Made by a program: the position numbers and the translations under genes. From assembly GCF_011745365.1 (NCBI RefSeq), contig NW_024468910.1, positions 5,319,172 to 5,383,171 on the forward strand: DNA of 64,000 nt, in the 5' to 3' direction. This document shows positions 1 to 12,200 of this stretch, piece by piece. The stretch comes from Cryphonectria parasitica EP155 (Eukaryota > Ascomycota > Sordariomycetes > Diaporthales > Cryphonectriaceae). The notes under the pieces were generated by a model. It was not told the DNA's origin, did no database searches, and worked only from the letters and a program-made list of their open reading frames with translations. Each line of letters opens with the position of its first letter. Within the stretch, counting starts at the first letter, position 1.

Positions 1-258
1 GGGGGGGGGGGAGGATGTGGAATCTCAAGTCTGGGCTGAACCGTTTATCATCCACTAGAATTTCGACTTTGCCTGCTATGCGTCTTGCAGCTAACCACTC
101 TCGCCACCTGCTATAGTAGAAAGGCACTCCGTGCAACTTGTCTCTTTGTACCTGTCATTTCTCGCATGACCTGCCTGCCTTGGTCCATTGCTACTGTATC
201 CGCTAAAACCGCAGACACGCCCCATGATGCCCTCATCTTTCCTTTTGTTTCCGTTTCC

Positions 259-311
259 CTTCTTCTTCTTCTTCTTCTTCTTCTTCTTCTTCTTCTTCTT
301 CTCCTCCTCCT
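259..311. repeat. TTC/CTC trinucleotide microsatellite
   Basis: An uninterrupted run of TTC units passes into CTC units. On the plus strand it reads as poly-Leu or poly-Phe and on the minus strand as poly-Arg, which creates spurious open frames. Confidence 0.95.
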
Positions 312-1570
312 CTCTTCGTCTCTTCTTCCAAATGTCGAGTCTGCTCTCTCATCCCAATTCTTCCCTAGCTCGTAGCAGAGGAGACCCGACCCGGAAGTTG
401 GTCTACGCTTGCGGCTCAGCGCCTGCATGCGTCTATTAGTACCTGCCGCTCCTAGTGGAATCCGCCAATACCTGGAGAGGTTCTCCGGACAGCGCCGTCT
501 CACGGTGGTGCACCCTGTGCTTGGTAAGGTATAGCCAGCCAGCAAATATTCATGCAGGCTTTCCACTCACATAGTCCGTCCATCTATTGATCAATTATCC
601 TCGTCGGGGTAGTCACCCACGAGGTACCCGCACCGAGCAATACGTATGTTAATAGGAACATTCCTGTCATGTGCAAGCGCACTCACTGGCTTCTTCCTGG
701 TTACACTCAACCCTCGTGCGTCTGGCTTAAAAGATCCAGAACTTGTCAGTACAAGCTGTGATGCCGAGCAACGCCTCGAGGGAACGAAACTTCATCAATC
801 GAACAAGGATTGTTTCACCACAACGCCACTGTCTGATGACGGCGTCTCTTAAACCCCTCACATTGCGGGCCACTTCTGCCATAGGTAGCACACAAGGTTC
901 GACCAACGATGCTTTTCTTTCTCTCCTTCGTCGAGGGCTGGGCTGCTTCCACCCTAACCTCCAAGAAGTACCACTAGTATGCAACTTTGTCCAAGTGGAG
1001 AGAAACCCGCTATCATGGTGCCGGATCTTTGGGTCACCAACTTACGTCCTTTGGGCGGGGGAGGGCCAAGTCTGGGGAAGTTTGGGGCCCGGCCGAGGCT
1101 ATTCTTCCTTTCCCCAGATCCTTCCCCCCACACGTCCTCTTTTCACCCTATGGCCCCTTGAGCACGTCCAATCACCTCCGCAGAGGGGGCTGACTCGCTG
1201 GGGAGAGCACAGGTCACTTGATTGCGCGGCTTTTGAGAAACCGTAGGTGGGCTAGACTCGCCGGCTTAGACCTCCCAACTCGGAGATTTTGCATCTTGCA
1301 GCGGCACGATACTCCTTTTGATCTTGACCATTTTCGACGTGAAGGTTCTGTTGAGTCGTATCTGAGTGCTTCCTTGGCATTGGCGAGGTGCATTCAGGCG
1401 GCAAGGCCGACCTATCAGACACCCTGCCATTTGGTGTCCTGCGATAATATGGTAGGAGGATGAGGAGGTTGGCAAGGAACGGACACTTGATTTGGGCAGC
1501 GGGAAATGCCGTCGTCGTAATGCAGCTTTGTGTTTAACCGTCTATACCATCAAAATAGCAATACACTTTG

Positions 1571-1586
1571 ATATATAAAAGCGGGG
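1571..1586 (+). promoter_or_regulatory. TATA box next to a CreA-type motif
   Basis: A TATATAAAA box (about 1572-1580) lies roughly 150 bases before the start codon of the sugar transporter. It is followed directly by GCGGGG, which fits the SYGGRG consensus of the carbon-catabolite repressor CreA/Cre1. Repression of a sugar transporter by glucose through such a site would be usual in filamentous fungi. Binding is an inference, because a six-base motif is common by chance. Confidence 0.4.
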
Positions 1587-1727
1587 GGTATGGTGATCAT
1601 CTTGCGTGCACCCTGGACGGTCGTTATTGGGAAGAATGGTTTGAATCTGCTCGTGCTTTTGCAGGAGAAGGTAGCTTTTGCCCTCGAGATCAACAGCATC
1701 GTTCAGTATTGTTGATCAACAAACACC

Positions 1728-3440
1728 ATGGCGACTTATCCTAAGGAAGATGCCGATGTCTTCGAGGTGGTGGCCGTGGGCGACGAGAAGCTTATTGGCC
1801 ATGTGACGGAGGTCAATACCAACTCTGTGGCCCTCACTGCTGCCATTGCCGCGCAGAAACCAAAGTTATGGAGTCCAAACATGCTCAAGCTGTACATGAT
1901 CATGTCCGTCGGCTATCTCGTCTCCACGATGAACGGATTTGGTAAATTGAAACCCTCCCTTCCTCCCAATTGGTTCCAGGAAACCCAGCAGTAGGATGAA
2001 GGAGCTCACGGTTTGCTGACGGATACTCTTTGTTGTGCTCCATTTCCAGACAGCTCTCTCATGTCGGCCATTAATGCCATGAAGCCCTACCAACACGACA
2101 TGGGTCTCGACGGCGCGGGCTCCTCCACCGGCATCGTTTTCATCGTGTACAACCTTGGGCAGATCGCCGCATTTCCTTTCTGTGGCCTGATCGCCGACGG
2201 ATACGGTCGTCGAATGTGCATCTTCATCGGCTGCCTCCTCGTACTCGTGGGCACCGCCATCCAGGCCTCTGCGCACCACCTGGACCAGTTCGTTGGGGGG
2301 CGCTTCGTGCTGGGCTTCGGGGCCAGCATTGCCTCAGCGGCGGGCCCGGCATACACTGTCGAGCTGGCGCACCCAGCCTATCGCGGGTTCATGGCGGGCA
2401 TGTACAACAACTTCTGGTGGGTGGGGAATATTCTCGCAGGCTGGACGACGTACGGGACGAATCTGCACCTCGAAAGCTCATGGGCCTGGCGCGTGCCGAC
2501 CATCGTGCAAGCGGGTCTCCCCGGCGTGGTGATGTGCCTGATCCTCTTTTTCCCCGAGACGCCGCGGTGGCTGATCGCCCACGACCGACCCGAAGAGGCC
2601 CTCGCGGTGCTGGCACAATACCATGGTGACGGCGATCCCAATTCAGCGCTGCCCCAGCTACAGTACCGCGAGATTGTGGAAGAGAACCGCCTCACGCGTG
2701 ATGAAAACCCGTGGTGGGACTTTCGTGAGCTGGTGCACACGCGGGCGGCGCGATACAGGCTCGCCATGGTCATCGGCATGTCCTTCATTGGACAGTGGTC
2801 CGGCAACAACGTGGTGAGCTACTTCATGCCTGAGATGTTTGCTGCGGCGGGTATCACCGACACCAACACCCAACTGTTGCTCAACGCCATCAACCCCATT
2901 TTCTCTATGCTGGGCGCTGTGTACGGTGCTAGCTTGCTAGACAAGCTGGGCCGCCGAAAGATGATGCTTGCGGGTCTGACGGGTAGTCTGTTCTTCTACA
3001 TCCTCCTGACTGCTTTCACGGCCAACACGGGCATCAACTCGAACCTTGGGTACGGCGTCATCGTGGCCATCTACTGCTTCGGTATCTGCTTCGCCTGGGG
3101 CTTCACGCCGCTGCAGACGCTGTACGCCGTGGAGTGCCTCGAGAACAGGACCAGGGCGAAGGGTTCCGGGTTGAATTTCCTCTTCCTGAACATCGCCATG
3201 GTGGTCAACACGTACGGCATCAGCGTCGGCATCGAGGCCATCGCGTGGAAGCTGTACATCATCTATTGCGTGTGGATCGCCCTCGAGATGGTAGTCATCT
3301 ACTTCTTCTTCGTGGAAACTGCGGGCAAGACGCTGGAGGAGCTGGGAGGCATCTTCGAGGCCGAGAACCCCCGCAAGGAGAGCACTAGGAAGGTGACGAT
3401 TGAGGTGGACGAGGCTGGCAGGGTGGTCGGTATGGAGTGA
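1728..3440 (+). CDS. MFS sugar transporter (sugar porter family, lactose permease/hexose transporter type)
   Basis: Predicted proton-coupled sugar uptake carrier of the plasma membrane. Two exons, 1728..1941 and 2050..3440, give 534 residues. The 108-bp intron splits the codon in FD-SSLMSAINAM, a hallmark of the first loop of fungal sugar porters. Other family motifs are GYGRRM in the loop after TM2, PETPRWL after TM6, and DKLGRRKMM in the matching C-half loop. About twelve hydrophobic segments are visible and the length is normal for the family. The start at 1728 was chosen because it opens the long cytosolic N-tail seen in lactose-permease-like members. A TATA/CreA motif pair upstream suggests carbon-source control. 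The substrate cannot be read from the sequence; hexose, lactose or another disaccharide are all possible. Confidence 0.93.
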
Positions 3441-4081
3441 GGAGGGAGGTGTCCTACTCTATGTCAGTGTGTAATTAGTGGGTCATCACAGGCAAATGTG
3501 CCCAAGGGTATATATATGCATAATAATCATAGAAAATACAGTGTCCATCTCACATAGTTGATGATATTAGTTCATTGGCTTGGTCATCATCGGCACTCTA
3601 TGCACATGATTCAAAGAACGTGATGAGGGTGAGAACCAAAGCATGAAGAGATGAAGAGTTCCAAGGCAGGTAGCTCGAGGGAACGGATTTTATGATTAAT
3701 TTCTACAGTGTACTTGCTTATGCTTCTACATAGTACATGTGAGGGAAGGAGAATGGGGCCGGAGGTGCTTGCCTCAGCAACCGCGACCTCTAAAACGGCA
3801 GGGGGTGGGGGCCGCACGGCGGGACTTGCCGTTGTCCACTGCGCCGTAGTGCTACGCAAACGCCCACTAAAGCAATCATACTAGTACGTCATGACCCTCC
3901 GGGCTCGGGTCTCAAAATATTTCTCCAAAAGTCGTCACAAATTATCTCGTCCCGAAGTGCCTTACATAGACCACCTGCGCAAACGACCACACTCCTGTAC
4001 TGGTCTCTGTTCACGCACTCGCATAGAGACGTGTTTCACCTCAGAGAAGTAAGGTGCCAACTCTCCTAGTACGTCTTTGTC
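3441..4081. other. Intergenic, no supported gene
   Basis: This holds the 3' end of the sugar transporter transcript and the promoter of the JAC1-like gene. One 82-codon minus-strand frame (3611-3859) has no recognisable features. Confidence 0.6.
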
Positions 4082-4957
4082 ATGCGAGCTTCTCTCGTCG
4101 CGTCTAAGAGTCGCGGGCTCTCTGGGCTTTGTGCTGCGTGCGCGCGCAAGAGACTTGCCACGTTTACAACAACAGCAACCACGCTCTTCGCGAGAACATA
4201 CTCGACTAGGACAGACCTTTCTCCTCCCCCTATATTACAGGTTCCTTCGAATATCGCCTTCTCTCGACGATGGTCGTCCGCCTCGGCGCCGCTGCGCGCA
4301 AAGCAGGACGACAGTGCCTCTCAAATTAAGGAGGAGACCTCACAGCCCAAGATCAGCCATAAGCCACTTCCCTTCTATTCCCTCTTCCCACAGACGCTGC
4401 CTGATGGACCGCCGCCAACAGGGCCCTTCGAGATTGATGTGCGCGCCCTACGCCGCGAGTTCTTACAGCTCCAAGCCGCCTCCCACCCCGACTTCCACCA
4501 CGCCGCCTCCGCCTCGGCAGACGCGGACCCCCCTTCGACAACGCACTCGGCCACGCGGCGCAAGGCTGAGGCCCTGTCCAGCCATATCAACACCGCGTAC
4601 AAGACCCTCTCCTCGCCCCTGCTGCGGGCGCAGTACATCCTCTCTGAGCGTTATGGCATCGACCTCGCTGGCGACGAGGCCTCCTCGCTCACGGGCCCGC
4701 CGGACCCGGACCTGTTGACTGAGGTGCTATACGCGCGGGAGACGATCGAGGAAGCAGCGAGCGAGAAGGATTTGGAAGGCGTGCGCGTCGAGAATGAAGA
4801 GAGGATCAAGACGTGTCTGGCGGAGCTGGTGCGTGCCTTTGCTGCCGAGGACGTGCAGGCCGCAGTGCGAGAAACGGTCAGGTTGAGGTACTGGGAGAAC
4901 ATCAGGGAAAGTGTGCGGAATTGGGAGGAGGGGAAACCGATCGTGCTGCAGCACTGA
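4082..4957 (+). CDS. JAC1: Mitochondrial J-type co-chaperone Jac1/HscB
   Basis: Single exon, 291 residues. Jac1/HscB brings the Isu1 scaffold to the mitochondrial Hsp70 and stimulates its ATPase so that the Fe-S cluster is released to acceptor proteins. The first ~70 residues are rich in Arg, Ser and Ala and nearly free of acidic residues, as in a mitochondrial presequence. The J domain covers roughly residues 96-190 with the diagnostic HPD at 135-137, preceded by the FYSLF-type start typical of HscB. A Ser/Ala/Asp-rich insert follows HPD. The C-terminal part (about 205-291) is the three-helix HscB oligomerisation domain that contacts Isu1. It is longer than yeast Jac1 because of the presequence and the insert. 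The start was chosen because it begins the presequence. Confidence 0.9.
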   Translation: MRASLVASKSRGLSGLCAACARKRLATFTTTATTLFARTYSTRTDLSPPPILQVPSNIAFSRRWSSASAPLRAKQDDSASQIKEETSQPKISHKPLPFYSLFPQTLPDGPPPTGPFEIDVRALRREFLQLQAASHPDFHHAASASADADPPSTTHSATRRKAEALSSHINTAYKTLSSPLLRAQYILSERYGIDLAGDEASSLTGPPDPDLLTEVLYARETIEEAASEKDLEGVRVENEERIKTCLAELVRAFAAEDVQAAVRETVRLRYWENIRESVRNWEEGKPIVLQH

Positions 4958-5611
4958 GATGTGGAGTGCAATTTGCGCTAGAGATCTATAGAGAGGATGA
5001 AGCTGCTGAGATAAAGATACAACACTTAAGACAATAGCATAGCGTTCAAACACCAAAGCACTCATGGCCTGGTGTGAAGGGCTGAATACCAGACCATCTC
5101 ATCTCCCTCTCCCAAGACGTTTGAAAATTCATCTTGTGTCCAAATTTGTCGCCTGCACTGGAACTTGATGAGCATATAAGAAAGGGAGGAAGAGAGGCAC
5201 TGCACCACACAAAATAAAAAGATCGAGACAGATTGGTTTAAAACGTTTAAAATTCGTAAAGTGGTATTTTATGGTCTCAACACGAGTTGTTTATGCATCC
5301 GTGTTGAGTGTACATGTCATACAGACGAGGCCATCCTGTCGTATGTACAAGCTCTGCGTCCGACTTGTCTCTCCCCTTGTTGAGAATACTAAATCAACCT
5401 CCAGGACCCAGCCCAAACGATAACGATCAGTCAAGATCGCACCGAGAGAGAGGAGAATCGACCCGGTCGTTCATACCCTGTCCCTTCGTCCCATGCGTTC
5501 TCTACCCCCACCTCTTCGGTATTCCTCTCGGCTCATCTCAACCCCCAAAAGGGTGAGACGGGTTTCGTCCCCAATCTTGTTTGTCTGAGAAACAAAACTC
5601 TTGGGGTTTCT
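4958..5611. other. Convergent 3' intergenic region
   Basis: This lies between the 3' ends of the JAC1-like gene and the gEgh16-like gene. Nothing beyond likely 3' untranslated sequence is recognisable. Confidence 0.6.
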
Positions 5612-6346
5612 TTAAGCAGAGAAAGGCTGGGCAACGGAGCCACGCTTGGCAGTGGTGTTGGTGGCAGCAGCGGCAGTGGTCATCTGGATGGCAACGTTGC
5701 CGCCAAAGGGACCGTTCTTGTTGTTGTTGGCCAGCTTGACGAGGCAGACGTTGGACTGGCCGTTGATGGTGCCCGTGCAGGTGGTGCCGGCGGGGACGGA
5801 GAAGGCAACGTTGAAGTCCTGGTTGACGTTGCTGGCCCGCTTGCTGATGACGCCAGAGTTCTCGAGCAGGCTGCGGATGTACGACTTCTTGGTGATGCTC
5901 TTGGGGCACTCGCCATCGTCGCCCGGGACGTCGGCCAGGGTGCTGAGCTCCGTGCCCTGCGAGTAGGCGCCCGTGCCTGTGGGGTCGATGACGGCCTTGA
6001 TGGGCCCGCAGCCGTCCGAGGTGACGACGTGGAAGGTGGCGTTGATGGTGCTGGCCACCTGCGGCAGCGTAGAGCCCGACAGCTCCATCGCCTGGGCCAG
6101 ATCGTCCGTCTTGAGCTTGCCGGTGTCTGTTGTCTCGCCCAGCGAGTCGGTCTTCAGGCTCTTGCCGTTGAAGGTGGTCGTGTCCACCTCAGTCTTGGAG
6201 TTGGGGCCCGAGCCGGGGACGACACCGCCCTGAATGCCCAGAGCGGTTGTATTTCCACCCTGGTCGCCTACAACCGCGGCGACCTTGCCGTGGGCAGAGA
6301 CCAGAGGGGAGGTGGCAAGGGCGACGAGGAGAAGCTTGGCAAACAT
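5612..6346 (-). CDS. Secreted gEgh16/Gas1-Mas3-like protein
   Basis: Single exon, 244 residues, of the fungal gEgh16 family. Members include the appressorium-expressed GAS1/GAS2 (MAS) proteins of Magnaporthe. An 18-residue signal peptide (MFAKLLLVALATSPLVSA) leaves a mature protein that begins HGKV. The body has the family's GGVVPG segment and an FHVVTSDGCGP segment around residues 105-115. Cysteines are few (TSDGCG, GECPK, TTCTG, NVCLV), fitting two disulfides. Two NxT sites lie in the first half. A longer in-frame start at 6460 exists, but its 38 extra residues would bury the signal peptide, so 6346 was chosen. The mature protein has only two histidines, at position 1 and at precursor residue 106, which recalls a copper histidine brace. 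The biochemical function is not proven. Confidence 0.85.
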   Translation of the reverse strand: MFAKLLLVALATSPLVSAHGKVAAVVGDQGGNTTALGIQGGVVPGSGPNSKTEVDTTTFNGKSLKTDSLGETTDTGKLKTDDLAQAMELSGSTLPQVASTINATFHVVTSDGCGPIKAVIDPTGTGAYSQGTELSTLADVPGDDGECPKSITKKSYIRSLLENSGVISKRASNVNQDFNVAFSVPAGTTCTGTINGQSNVCLVKLANNNKNGPFGGNVAIQMTTAAAATNTTAKRGSVAQPFSA

Positions 6347-9238
6347 TTTGACTGATGTGGGGTTTTTTATGGGTTTGATTGGAGGGAAAGTGAAGATAAT
6401 ATGTTTAGATGGAAATGATAAAGAGAACCGAAAAAGGTTGTAATAGAATCGAAAAGGCACAGCCTTGAGGGTAGAAAGAAAGAAGTAAAGAGGAGATGGT
6501 TGATGAGGAAAGATGTTGTTGTTGTTGATGATGATGATGATGATGGGATCGAGAAGCTGAAGAAAGACGGGCGTGTCACTGTTCCTTTATACTTGGTGAC
6601 CAGTGATGCTCTCAGTAGTGATAATGGACCATGCCTTCAAGCACCATTACCAACCTTCCCCTTTCCCCTTGACCCCCTTTCAGCCTCAAACCACATCGCG
6701 GCCAACCGCCATGCTTGCAGAACTTGGTGACAACTTCAACCCCCTTCCCGCGCGGAAACTGACGACAGGGTAGTCAAACACAAAAGACAACCCCCCAGGA
6801 CGCTGCCCATGACGGACTTGCACCCAAGGTGGGGAGAGGTTGGCGACACACAGGCCCTGATGAGGATCAAAGTGGGGCCCCTGACTAGGGAGCACAAGAC
6901 ATCGCTACCGACGCACGAACCTTGGAGTGCGTCTCTCTCTCTCTTGTTTAGTGTCACCCCATGAAGGAAGTTGTGACGAAGTAGACGACCAGACGAAACG
7001 GTTTCTGCAGGACAAAAAGGAGAAAGGGCTGCTTCCAACGAGTAGCGCAACCGTGACGACGACCTCGTCTGTTGCCCAAACCACCCCCCTCCCCTTTTTT
7101 TTTTTGTAGACACAACAGGAGAAGCGTGAAACTGCGACACTAAAGCCCAGCGACTGTCGAAACGAGGATGCAGTGCCAAGACCACGACGCGATCGAGTGG
7201 AGGCTTGAGGAGGAAATTTTTTTTTTTTTTTTTTGATCATGGTAAGAAAAGATTAAGCATTGGAAGCACCCTTGTCCGGTGATTGCCCATGTAGTTGATC
7301 ACCGAGAATCGGGTTTTGGAGATCATCGTGGATCACTGAAGATCCCCCAGATCTTGGAGAAAAAAAAACTCCCGTGGCGCGAGGGATGTGTGCTGGGCAA
7401 CATGTATTCCATCATACAGATACCAAGATTACCATGTGTTCGCTGACAGAAGGAAACATCGTCCTGTCACTCACCTGGGCACAGACTGGACCCAAGTCGG
7501 CGGAGTTCAGCCTAGATGGCCCCAAGTTCCGATGATGGCGAAGGCATGTCAATGTTCGTCTGGACAAAAAAGGATGATGTCTTGATGGTTTCAAGACGGG
7601 ACACCAGTACACAATGCATCTGGTCGCGTTGTGGCTGATGACTATGCTTGGGCCCCCTCTCCTCCTTCTGTACCCTTGCCCCTCCGCCCGGTCTGGCTAT
7701 TAACGCTCAGTGTAAGCTTCATTCCACCAGCGCCGAGAGAGGCAATAAGAGCGCAGATCTCGTTCGGCGACGTCCCGAGCATCTAAGCCCCCTTCCCTCA
7801 GTCAGTAGTTTCATTGTGCCCTTGCGCTGGTCATGGGGGGAGGCGAGGTGTCAAGCCCTTGATCACGGACAAGGAGTCAAGGGACCCCTGCAATATGAAA
7901 GCAGGGGCTGCGCCCTCACCCAGAGCTGGCAAAGCTGAATCAACCAAGCTTAAGCGCGCCCGTCCTCAGCGTTTAATGGCCTATGCCGCTTGAGACATTA
8001 GGGGGGGGGAAGAAGAAAAAGAACGTCTCAATAAGATGAATCAATATGCAACATCAAAGGTGGGCAAGCAATTGATTCTTGTGTTTTGGGGGCGGTAGGG
8101 TGGAAAGGACAAACACAAAAAAAGAGAGAGGCAAGGGGTGATGAGTTTTAGGTTTTGAGGCTCTGCGCGACACCTGTGAGACGTCTCAGGGATGCGTCGC
8201 CGGGGTAAGACAAGGGTCTTCGATTGGCCAGTATGAGACTCCTCGGCTCTTCTTTCAGAATACTGCGCTTATTCCCGCCAACATCTCGTCTACCATACCA
8301 TTTTTGGCTCTCTATGTCTGGCTCCTCAACACCGGACTCCCTTTTCCAAACTAGACCACGATAAGGGAGTCTGGAAATACATCTCGGACAACCGCCGGAA
8401 AACCGAAGGCTAAAATTCTGAGAGACAAGATAGCACCTGAACCAGCCGCCTGTGTTTTGTGTCCGCTTCGATGCAGGATTCCAAGACACAAGCTGCATGA
8501 ATAGACACCTCAGATGCCAAGAAAGTCGTGCCACACCATGAGAAGAAAGACCTGGTGAGGTTGCTACTGGGGCCTAAGATTCACGCAGCCGCGGGCCGAT
8601 AGGCCTCAGAGGCTTGTTTCTCTCCTGGTCGATCCTCTTGGGGCCAGTCAATTCTTGGCGCGCGCCAACAAAGCCGATATGTTTCCTGCCGAGGACTCTA
8701 GTGTAAGCCACACTGCAGGGCACGAAAATGCTGTTGTCGAATGCCGTGGAATTTAACGCGCGACCTTTGATACCGTCATAGAAAGAGGAAACACCTCGGA
8801 TGAGCTTTTTGTTCTTGGAAAATTACCAAGAATGGAGGGTGGCACTTTCTGACGCACCCAATTTCTCGACCTGCTCTCTCGCAGGTGAAGGCTTATGTTC
8901 CTCCCCTCCAATATGATTTTCCCCTTATCGTCACGTACCGCGCAGGTTCTCGAGACCACACTGTCGTTGCGTCACGAACTCATGCGCTCCATTGCAGGAT
9001 GAGATTGAAGAACGTGGTCGGTCTTGACCTTGTTGATGCCCAAGTCGACAAGCAATAATAGCCCAGGCAAGGCAAATGCACCACCACATCGCTCCAGTCT
9101 CATCAGCAAGGCGAACCCTGGGTCGTAAAGACAACTCGGCCTCACAGAGGCTGGCGCTGTTGATGGGCGGCGCTCCTTTGACAGACGAGCTACTCCATAC
9201 TCCAGTGAACAGATCACTATTTGATTTTTCGATACTCA
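6347..9238. other. 2.9 kb without a supported gene
   Basis: The right-hand end of this stretch lies at the 3' end of the SNF2 gene and the left-hand end is the promoter of the gEgh16 gene. Homopolymer T tracts occur near 7096 and 7220. Open frames at 6736-7185, 8148-8534 and 8931-9242 show no recognised motif or convincing splice partner. A long upstream region would fit a regulated secreted-protein gene, and an unrecognised non-coding RNA cannot be excluded. Confidence 0.5.
6514..6546. repeat. GTT/GAT trinucleotide microsatellite
   Basis: A short run of GTT units passes into GAT units about 170 bases upstream of the gEgh16-like start codon, probably within its 5' region. Confidence 0.85.
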
Positions 9239-12200
9239 TCAAACACTGTCGTTCTCTGCGAACCGAGCTCGTTTGACAATACGCTGCTCCGGCGGCGCAG
9301 GAGGTTCACGTTGATGAGTGGGAGTGGCGCCGGCACTTGAGGATTCTCCAATCTCATCCGCTGCAAAGCGAGCCCTCTTCCCAGGTTGCAGCTGTGGACT
9401 CGGCACAGGTGAGTTCGTCCTGCTCCTGGGGGACTGAAGGCGTACCCTTGGCACAAGACCGAATTTTGACTTCACCCTCGTATGAGTCCACATAGTGCTC
9501 ATTTCCACGCCTTCAGTGTCGTTTTCCGCTGCTGCCGAAGTGGCCGCGGACGGATCCTCGAGCAGGATGTCTTCGTCCGGATTCGACTGCTCTCGTCCAA
9601 ACTCTCGACCAAAAATGTACTGCGGAGTCTTCAGTGGCGCCATCTGCGCCGGGCCGTCTTCCACAAGAACATCCGGTAGGGGATAGATTTTGGCATTCAG
9701 AATCCACTCATAGATCGGCCGATCGTCCAGAATAGTCTTCAGGTTTCTGTGCTCAGCCTGCGTCATGTTTCCCTTGCGCTCGACAATCACCTCCTCTAGG
9801 CTGTCCCGCAACACAAGCGTCTCGACCGTGACACGCTTCTGCTGGCTGATGCGACGAGCACGCCCGATAGCCTGCGCCTCGACCTGGGGATTCAGCACGG
9901 GGCTGATAAAATACACACGGCTGGCGGAGCGCATATCAAGGCCAAATGCGGCCTGAGAAATGTCCATGAGAAGCACACGAAATTTGGTGCTGTGGTTGAA
10001 TGTAGACACATACTGTGCGCGTCTCTCCGCCGTGATGCCTTTGGCATAGATAAGGTGATGGACCTGCAACATCTCGAGGATGCCGGCCAGGTACCATGCC
10101 ACGTTGTCGTTCTCGTAAAACACGATCATCTGTTCCTCCTTTTGGTGCGCAATGATTGCGTCGACCAGGTAAGAGAGCTTGGCGGAAGTGGTTGAGACCA
10201 GTCGGGTTCGTGCCAGCGGCGCAGCGATCTCAATTGCTTCTGGCGTTTGTGAGGGTGTCGGGATGCCGTCGTCTGCGATCTTGGTCTTGACAGACACCGA
10301 GTGACGCTTTCGAGGACCGATGTGATCCTCGCCCAGCTTCGTGTTACCGGCGAGGGTGGTGTCCACCTTACTCTTGCCCGCTGGCTGTGCCTGCCGCATC
10401 TCTTGCTCGCGTTCGACATTTCCTCTTGACACGAATAAGCCGCTGTTCAGATATGTGTTTAGTTCCTCTGAGGAGTCGAAAAAGGGGCGCAGAAGCTTCT
10501 GTGCTGTGATCATAAGCTTCCAATTGGTGCAGACCAGGTCCGCATGGCCATTTCCATCCATCGACCACGCAGACCCATTCGATCCAGGGAACCCACGAAC
10601 ATAGATGGGCATCTCATGGAAAAGGTTGGCAACGTGTTTGATTTTGTTCTCGGCAGCAATCGTGCCAAAGTCGATCGCTGCCCGCAGCAACTCCCGATCG
10701 GCCTCGCTGACCATTACATCTTCCTTGTCAAGGAATTCTTTGGCCGTCTGCAGAGCCTTTTTTATTTCTTCCACGGAGAAAAACGAGCCTCCAAAAAAGC
10801 TGGCTTGGCGCAGGTTGTGCACCAACTGGAGCAGACTCTTGCGATTCTGCGCGTGAAAAAAGTAATCCTGATCGGTTCGCTGGGACTGGACGGCATTGAA
10901 GATGATCATCATGGAGAAGAGGTTGACAGATAGCTTGTCCTGATAAGACCCTTCCAACTTCACGATTCTGGCGTCGACGTCCGGCAGTATATGAACGACC
11001 TCGGAAAGCTGATGTCGGATGATCAAGGAGTTGAAGGTGGATCGAAGGCAGATCCTCGACACACTGCTGGTGGAGGCTGACTTGACCGGCATCATGTAGG
11101 CATCCCACCTAGCAGGCGTATCCCCGTGTTCGTGAGGCGCGTTGGACCATGGCCGAGCCTTTAGGTAGAACGTGGCGATCGATCCGATTCGTTCAATATC
11201 TCTTCGCTCCTGTTTGGCCGACGACGCCGAGAGCCTCGTATCGCTGCCAGTCCCCTCTTCCATCCCAAACAGGCCCTTTGACGGGGTACCTGTCACAATC
11301 CAGCGAGAGCTGATATTCAGAGAATCAAGAGCTTGGAGCAGACCCGTCTTTGAGCCGCCGAGCTTGACATTCCCGAACATGTGGCCCTCATCAACGATAC
11401 AGCGCTTGAAATGGACGAGGCCAAGCGAACAATCGAAAGTCCACGATCCATCTAGCTCTGGACGCCGGGAAACCTCCCACACCTTCTGAAAACACTGCAC
11501 CGAGAAGAGAAGGATGTCGCAGCGACGGAGAGCTTCAACGCTGGGGATGCTTGGCATGGACTTCGTTTTCATGATGCAAACATCGAGACCTCGCGTGTGC
11601 TTGGAGATCTCCTGTACCCACTGCTCGAGGAGGTTTGTTGGGACAATAATGAGAGTAGCATGGCTCAGGTAAATCTTGAAAGGCTCCGCGTTCTTCTTGG
11701 GTTCCCGAGACACCCTTCTCGACTCTGGCCGTGGTAGATAGTACCAACCGGGGTTCCTCATAATCGCTCTGATGCAGTTCGTCTGCCGTTGATCAATGTA
11801 GCTCTTCCACGGACAGGCATGCTTGGTGGCTACCGCAGCCGCCATATCTAGCAATGAACCTACTCGAGGGCGGGTGGTGATATTGTTTCCCTGGTAGAGG
11901 TCAGGTACAGCCGCGGGCTGGTTTCTCGTCGCGACAATGAGAGCCAGACAGATCAGTGTTTTTCCAGCGCCCATCTGCTCGGCCAGGATACCACCACGAA
12001 CCGCTTCATAGTACTTGGGCTCCCTGAGAACATCACCAGTGACGGCGTTGTAGTAGAACGATGTATCATGCTGATCCAGAACCTCAACAAGTCGAGGGTC
12101 AAGAGTCTGACCAGGCTCAACCTCTCTCTGATGCATCAATGCGGCTGAACGACACTGATAGGGATACATTTCAGTGAGAAGGCCATCCACAGTGCTGGCC

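Larger units (their letters stand above)
1..1727. other. No supported gene; repeat-bearing upstream region
   Basis: The stretch starts with a G run and carries a TTC/CTC microsatellite. Open frames on both strands are short, overlap each other, and are low in complexity where they cross the microsatellite. I recognise no domain and see no convincing spliced frame. The last 150 bases act as the promoter region of the sugar transporter. Confidence 0.6.

Noticed and set aside
111..566. 151-codon minus-strand open frame
   Set aside because: It is dominated by poly-Arg encoded by the TTC microsatellite.
6736..7185. 149-codon minus-strand frame in the gene-poor 2.9 kb
   Set aside because: It competes with other frames over the same bases and crosses a T tract; composition is not protein-like.
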